64,000 nt of DNA from Lachnospiraceae bacterium UBA4631. Its GTDB lineage: Bacteria > Bacillota > Clostridia > Lachnospirales > Lachnospiraceae. Made by a program: the position numbers and the translations under genes. Every line of letters starts with the position of its first letter. The first letter of the stretch is position 1. The stretch is taken from assembly GCA_002406015.1 (NCBI GenBank), contig DHMX01000028.1, positions 1-64,000 on the forward strand, in the 5' to 3' direction. The notes under the pieces are model-generated. The model ran no database searches. It was given only the letters and a program-made list of their open reading frames with translations, and had not been told where the DNA came from. Shown piece after piece: positions 60,560 to 64,000 of the stretch.

Positions 60560-61390
60560 ATGGAACGATTTGAAACGAAATATGATTTAATGAATCGGGT
60601 TTATAAAGATAATAGATTGAAGAGAACAACGAAAGCAGTCATGCAATATCTGGTTGCGTTGTCCGGAAAAGAAAAGTGTAATCCGACGGTATCTACGATT
60701 GCACAGGCAATCGGAATGTCAGAGCGAACCGTCCAGCGACATATGCGGCTGTTAGAGCAATATGGCTATCTGGAGCGAAAGAGCCGGTATTATCGGCATG
60801 AGCAGATTACCAATGAATATGTATTTATATTGTCCGTAGTAAATGAAAATGAAGCAAAGGTTCTGCCAATCGGGATAAAGGAGACTGAATCCGATATATT
60901 AGAAGCAGGAAAAGCTGCAGAGGGGATACCGGCTCATCCTCTGCGAAAGAGGGATTATCTGAAATGGATTTACAGGGATAATCAGAAGCTGCTACCTGCA
61001 GAGAAAGTGTTACTTACATATCTAGTGCATAAAGCAAATGTGCATGGCAGAGCATATGGCCGGATAAATGCTATTTGTCATGACATACGAATTTCCCGGA
61101 GACAGATTAGAAAGTTGTTGTGCAGCATCCGGAGAAAAGGGATAGTTCAAGTAAAAAATAATCAAAACACAATTACAGTGCAGCTTCAACCAATAGGAGA
61201 ACAGGCGGCTCCGGAGGAGGTTAAAGAAATGATTCCGGCCAAGAAGCAGGATGCGGTTATCCAGAACAACAGTGACTATGAAAACCATATACGTGAAAAT
61301 ATCCTGAAGGGCAAATTTTTTAGAAGAGTACCTTTTATCCGGAAAATTATACAAGGAATCCGATTAGCCCTCTACCATTTTCTTTCATAA
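60560..61390 (+). CDS. Helix-turn-helix replication-initiator-like (RepA N-terminal type) protein
   Basis: A 276-residue basic protein with two winged-helix domains. The first (about 20-75, ATIAQAIGMSERTVQRHMRLLEQYGYLERK) is the HTH_36/RepA_N-type. The second (about 140-200, INAICHDIRISRRQIRKLLCSIRRKGIV) has the same shape. Many conjugative elements and plasmids encode such proteins as replication initiators or regulators. The inverted repeat just upstream may be its binding site. AGAGGTAAAGGAT precedes the ATG. No nicking or polymerase domain is present. Confidence 0.7.
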   Translation: MERFETKYDLMNRVYKDNRLKRTTKAVMQYLVALSGKEKCNPTVSTIAQAIGMSERTVQRHMRLLEQYGYLERKSRYYRHEQITNEYVFILSVVNENEAKVLPIGIKETESDILEAGKAAEGIPAHPLRKRDYLKWIYRDNQKLLPAEKVLLTYLVHKANVHGRAYGRINAICHDIRISRRQIRKLLCSIRRKGIVQVKNNQNTITVQLQPIGEQAAPEEVKEMIPAKKQDAVIQNNSDYENHIRENILKGKFFRRVPFIRKIIQGIRLALYHFLS

Positions 61391-61472
61391 TGTCGATTTT
61401 GTCACCCAGACGATACAATAGGATACCGAAAAGAAATATAGGGGTGACTAGGAAGTATATCAATGGTACTCT

Positions 61473-62312
61473 TTATAAGTTATCGTCATAACTATTTTTT
61501 TTCTTATGCTTATTCTTGGATATTGGAAGGTCAGGATTACCAAAGAGTTTTTTCTTTAGCACTTTATTTTTCTTTTTGTGACGAGCGTGGGATATGGAAA
61601 AAAGAATTACCCATGTAATACCCCAAATTGAAAAAATAAAGGCAAACTGTATAAATATTATCAGTATATGATATAAAATGACAGAAGTAGCTGATAAAAG
61701 TGATAGTAATACCGCTGATATTGCGATAAATATAGCAGCTAATAATAGGCAAAAACAACCGCAATATGCATAGGTCTCCCAGAATGGACTATAATACAAA
61801 AGTCGATTAAAGATATTGACAGTTGGATAACCAAGAGATTTGCGGAGAGATTGATATTCTCGCATAATGTGATTTCGGATTTGAACCAAGGAAAGAGTAT
61901 AATCAGGATCTTGTGTATCTAAATAATAATCCAGATTAGAAAGGCAATCTTCTAAAAAATTGGTAATATACAATTTTCTTTCAGAAATAATATCATCAAT
62001 AGTTGACTTAAAATTAGCAGCTTCTACCGGGGTCAATTCTTTGATGTTTTTTATAGGTAAAACATATTCATTTAAGTCTGCGTATAGCTCAAGTTCCATT
62101 TCATTTCTGTCATTTCGCCGTTTGGCTTTTGTTCTAAAATAGAGGAATATAGGGTCTTGTGTATCAATTTTAGAATTTAATTTTGGAATTACAATACTTA
62201 ACAAGGGAATAAGAATACATAATAATAAAATGAATACTTTTCCTATGTCATCGGAAGATGAAAAAAGATTTGCAAGGTCGTTAATTGCAGTAAGATTTTC
62301 AGTGGTTGTCAT
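61473..62312 (-). CDS. Membrane protein of unknown function
   Basis: A 279-residue protein with one helix near the N-terminus (about 22-42), a soluble segment of ~120 residues rich in charged amino acids, and two to three helices from about 180 to 255. A Lys-rich cytoplasmic tail ends it. The start at 62312 has AAAGGAGAAATTCGTC upstream; the longer frame is not supported. With the next minus-strand gene it forms a block foreign to the transfer operons. No family recognised. A 7-bp inverted repeat GTCACCC/GGGTGAC (61403-61450) lies between this gene and the HTH gene. Confidence 0.6.
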   Translation of the reverse strand: MTTTENLTAINDLANLFSSSDDIGKVFILLLCILIPLLSIVIPKLNSKIDTQDPIFLYFRTKAKRRNDRNEMELELYADLNEYVLPIKNIKELTPVEAANFKSTIDDIISERKLYITNFLEDCLSNLDYYLDTQDPDYTLSLVQIRNHIMREYQSLRKSLGYPTVNIFNRLLYYSPFWETYAYCGCFCLLLAAIFIAISAVLLSLLSATSVILYHILIIFIQFAFIFSIWGITWVILFSISHARHKKKNKVLKKKLFGNPDLPISKNKHKKKNSYDDNL

Positions 62313-62409
62313 GACGAATTTCTCCTTTCGTATGGTTGGTTCAAATATTTGCAAATTCTATTAAAACAACTTTGTATATTATTCAAATCATCCTGAATAT
62401 ATGTAAGTG

Positions 62410-63132
62410 CTATTTAAAAAATATTAATCCTGCAGTAGCTAATGCATTAAAGTTAATATCTGCTTGAATAGAGCGGAGTAGTGAAAGCTCTTGGTGTATA
62501 AGTTGCTGATTTTGAAGCATATTTTGTTTTATTGTGTTGTTAATTTGTTGCAATTGGCGTTCTTGTTCATATAAATTAATAGCTTCTCTCCAGTTTGTGG
62601 CCCTATAATTATATAAATACTCTTTTGCTTTCTGAAGAACATAAGGATTCTGGTAGGTTATAGGTATAATTTGTAATTCTTCATGTTGCATGGTATTTGC
62701 ATATATATATCTTGTCAGGTCAATTACTTCTTCATTAGCAGCCATAAGTTTTTTATTATAGGTAGACAAAGTATCTTTATAAATTAAACGGAAAATAAGC
62801 TCTTCTAACCCTAGTATGCCTCCAATAACAATAACGACTATTGGTATAAAAATAAATGAAGAAAATAAGTCTTGTGAGAATATGCTGGTGAAGAAGATAA
62901 TAATAGCAGGTAAAGCACAAAAGCATATAGGCAAGGTGATTGCCAACGTAGTGCCTACAGCTTGACCTGTAATATGTTTGGGCGTTTTGGTCAAGGCTTG
63001 AAACTCATGGGTAATGCGGTTACGAATATTAAGAACACGACATAACGCATTATGCTGGTGCTGAACATGAGGTTCAGCATTATTTAATAAAATAATTAAG
63101 TTGTCGTGGTCATATTGGTCTATGGTCATCAT
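62410..63132 (-). CDS. Two-helix membrane protein with coiled-coil tail, unknown function
   Basis: A 240-residue protein. A soluble N-terminus (about 1-50) precedes two close helices (about 65-85 and 93-113). A long cytoplasmic part follows, containing a helical, Gln-rich segment (about 180-225, EQERQLQQINNTIKQNMLQNQQ), likely coiled coil. It has a hydrophobic end NALATAGLIFF. It is encoded just upstream of the other membrane gene on the minus strand (gap about 97 bases) and downstream of an XRE regulator. No family recognised. Two-helix proteins with coiled coils are common among defence effectors, which is only a hint. Confidence 0.6.
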   Translation of the reverse strand: MMTIDQYDHDNLIILLNNAEPHVQHQHNALCRVLNIRNRITHEFQALTKTPKHITGQAVGTTLAITLPICFCALPAIIIFFTSIFSQDLFSSFIFIPIVVIVIGGILGLEELIFRLIYKDTLSTYNKKLMAANEEVIDLTRYIYANTMQHEELQIIPITYQNPYVLQKAKEYLYNYRATNWREAINLYEQERQLQQINNTIKQNMLQNQQLIHQELSLLRSIQADINFNALATAGLIFFK

Positions 63133-63257
63133 TAGTATAACTCCATTCTTCTATTCTAAATACTTAAAACGAGTGCTGCTAAAAACAGTGAACACCATAA
63201 GTAAAAAAAATCATTGCGGTATGCACATATGTAAATATGTAACTTTCCCATTTTGCT

Positions 63258-63626
63258 CTACCCAATATCTTTTTTAAAGGTCTGTGTGTTTATAGCTGAA
63301 ATTTTTAAGTCAAGTGCTTTCCCTAATACAACTTGTCTTGCATCTGGGCTTAAACTACGGTAAGTATTTATTAATTGAAGTTCATCATTATTAAGATGAG
63401 TGCAGTTAATAGACTTAGTGGTTGGTTCTGAAGAAATCCCCAAAAGATAATCAGTTGTTACATTAAAATATTGAGCAAGTTTTGCAAGCATATATAAGCT
63501 AGGGAGCCGTTTATGTGTTTCCCACATACCTATTGAGCCAGAGCTGATATTTAATTCATCAGCTAATTCCTTTTGGCTTAAATTGCGTTCTATTCTTAGC
63601 TGGGATAGGATAATTCCAAAATCCAT
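63258..63626 (-). CDS. XRE-family transcriptional regulator
   Basis: A 122-residue protein with an N-terminal XRE helix-turn-helix (about 5-58, NLSQKELADELNISSGSIGMWETHKRLPS) and a short C-terminal segment (DELQLINTYRSLSPDARQVV) typical of phage and element repressors. It faces another XRE gene across 178 bases that hold operator-like repeats, so the pair could be a mutual or lysogeny-type switch for the element. GAGGTTTTTTGT lies upstream of the ATG (minus strand). Confidence 0.82.
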   Translation of the reverse strand: MDFGIILSQLRIERNLSQKELADELNISSGSIGMWETHKRLPSLYMLAKLAQYFNVTTDYLLGISSEPTTKSINCTHLNNDELQLINTYRSLSPDARQVVLGKALDLKISAINTQTFKKDIG

Positions 63627-63695
63627 ACAAAAAACCTCCTCTAAGTTAGTTTAATATAAAAGAAGGGAAATGTAATATGCTAGGGAATAAACACA

Positions 63696-63757
63696 ACTTA
63701 TAGTTATTGACAAAACAACTATGAGTGAGTATTATAAAAGATAGAGAACACTTATAG
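63696..63757 (+). promoter_or_regulatory. Promoter and operator repeats between two divergent XRE genes
   Basis: TTGACA (63707-63712), 17 bases and TATTAT (63730-63735). ACTTATAGT (63696-63704) recurs in inverse as ACTATGAGT (63718-63726; one change) and directly as ACTTATAG (63750-63757). These copies flank and overlap the promoter, as expected of XRE repressor sites. Confidence 0.6.
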
Positions 63758-63804
63758 ACTATATAATATGAGTTTTTAACATATGAAACGAGGAGATGAG
63801 TTGA

Positions 63805-64000
63805 ATGACAGCAGCATCGGTTGGGGAAAGAATAAAAAGAGCAAGACAAAGACAGGGATTATCACAGGAGGAGCTGGGAAATAAGCTGGGTGTTGCTCAG
63901 AGCGAGATTTCCAGAATCGAATCCGGAGAAAGACAGGTTAAGGATACGAATAAGCAGGTGTTAGCAAAGATATTAAACGAAGATATTATGACTTTATTTT
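63805..64000 (+). CDS. XRE-family regulator, 3' partial
   Basis: The first 65 residues of an XRE-type helix-turn-helix protein: SVGERIKRARQRQGLSQEE, then LGNKLGVAQSEISRIESGER. The frame runs off the right edge. GGAGATGAGTTGA precedes the ATG. It is divergent from the XRE gene at 63258 and probably regulates the next part of the element (excision or further genes), which is outside the window. Confidence 0.8.
   Translation, partial: MTAASVGERIKRARQRQGLSQEELGNKLGVAQSEISRIESGERQVKDTNKQVLAKILNEDIMTLF

Larger units (their letters stand above)
39124..64000 (+). mobile_element. Integrative conjugative element (left part; right end outside the window)
   Basis: From the cotJC break onward nearly all genes belong to a Gram-positive conjugative element: partition (parA/parB), antirestriction (ardA), Toprim protein, oriT-like region, mobC, relaxase, VirD4, VirB6-, VirB3/PrgI- and VirB4-like subunits, wall hydrolase, ssb and a replication-initiator-like protein. 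Stability, surface-protein and unknown cargo genes are included. The exact left end is inferred from the cotJC truncation (about 39,115-39,125). Integrase, excisionase and the right attachment site were not found, so they should lie beyond 64,000. The base composition is lower in G+C than the flanking metabolic genes by eye. Confidence 0.85.

Noticed and set aside
61403..61450. GTCACCC/GGGTGAC inverted repeat as a transposon end
   Set aside because: Seven-base arms with a 34-base gap and no transposase or matching copy; probably chance or a small hairpin.

Overview
The window looks like a low-to-mid GC, spore-forming Clostridia chromosome, most likely Lachnospiraceae. The evidence is AGGAGG ribosome sites, LPxTG-like (PKTGD) sorting signals, choline-binding-type repeats, a CotJC remnant, a VanG/VanT-like pair and PotABCD behind a cupin regulator. 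This is inferred from gene content only. No rRNA, tRNA or CRISPR array was seen.

Bases 1-39,120 read as ordinary chromosome with some accessory pieces. A polymorphic toxin C-terminus with its probable immunity gene enters from the left edge. Then follow a methyltransferase, 1-phosphofructokinase, an acyl-CoA synthetase, a lipase-like hydrolase, an AraC regulator, a DUF2752 membrane protein and class II aldolase. Next come a ribosomal-protection-type GTPase fused to an NYN/YacP-type nuclease domain, a D-Ala-D-Ser-type ligase with a membrane serine/alanine racemase, a GH32 fructosidase, O-acetylhomoserine sulfhydrylase and a hybrid histidine kinase. Two secreted proteins carry transcobalamin-like domains. 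They are followed by a CDF transporter, a FliB-HAD fusion, an ArsR/HMA/P-type ATPase zinc or cadmium efflux operon with a clear operator, MntP, an HD protein, CysK, a cupin-HTH regulator with potABCD, and an AI-2E-family permease.

At about 39,120 a cotJC (manganese-catalase-like spore coat) gene stops abruptly. Only its C-terminal third remains, and the rest of the window is an integrative conjugative element. Its layout is parA, parB, ardA, a repeat/LPD-like protein, a Toprim protein, an oriT-like region, mobC, relaxase, virD4, small membrane proteins, VirB6-like and PrgI/VirB3-like proteins and a CpaE-like anchored protein. Then come a type I toxin-antitoxin-like locus, two large surface proteins (a choline-binding transglutaminase-like protein and a thioester-domain/SpaA adhesin), ssb, a split VirB4, a C39-type peptidase and a replication-initiator-like HTH protein. 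A minus-strand cargo block (two unknown membrane proteins and an XRE regulator) faces another XRE gene cut by the right edge. Integrase and right attachment site lie outside the window.

The transfer genes run almost entirely on the plus strand with frequent 4-base overlaps, as in one long operon broken by promoter/terminator pairs at 51.3-51.6 kb and 56.3-56.4 kb. The most unusual items are the GTPase-NYN fusion, the convergent small-RNA toxin locus, the surface-protein cargo inside the transfer region, the cotJC junction, the apparent ATC start of mobC, and the transcobalamin-like surface pair.
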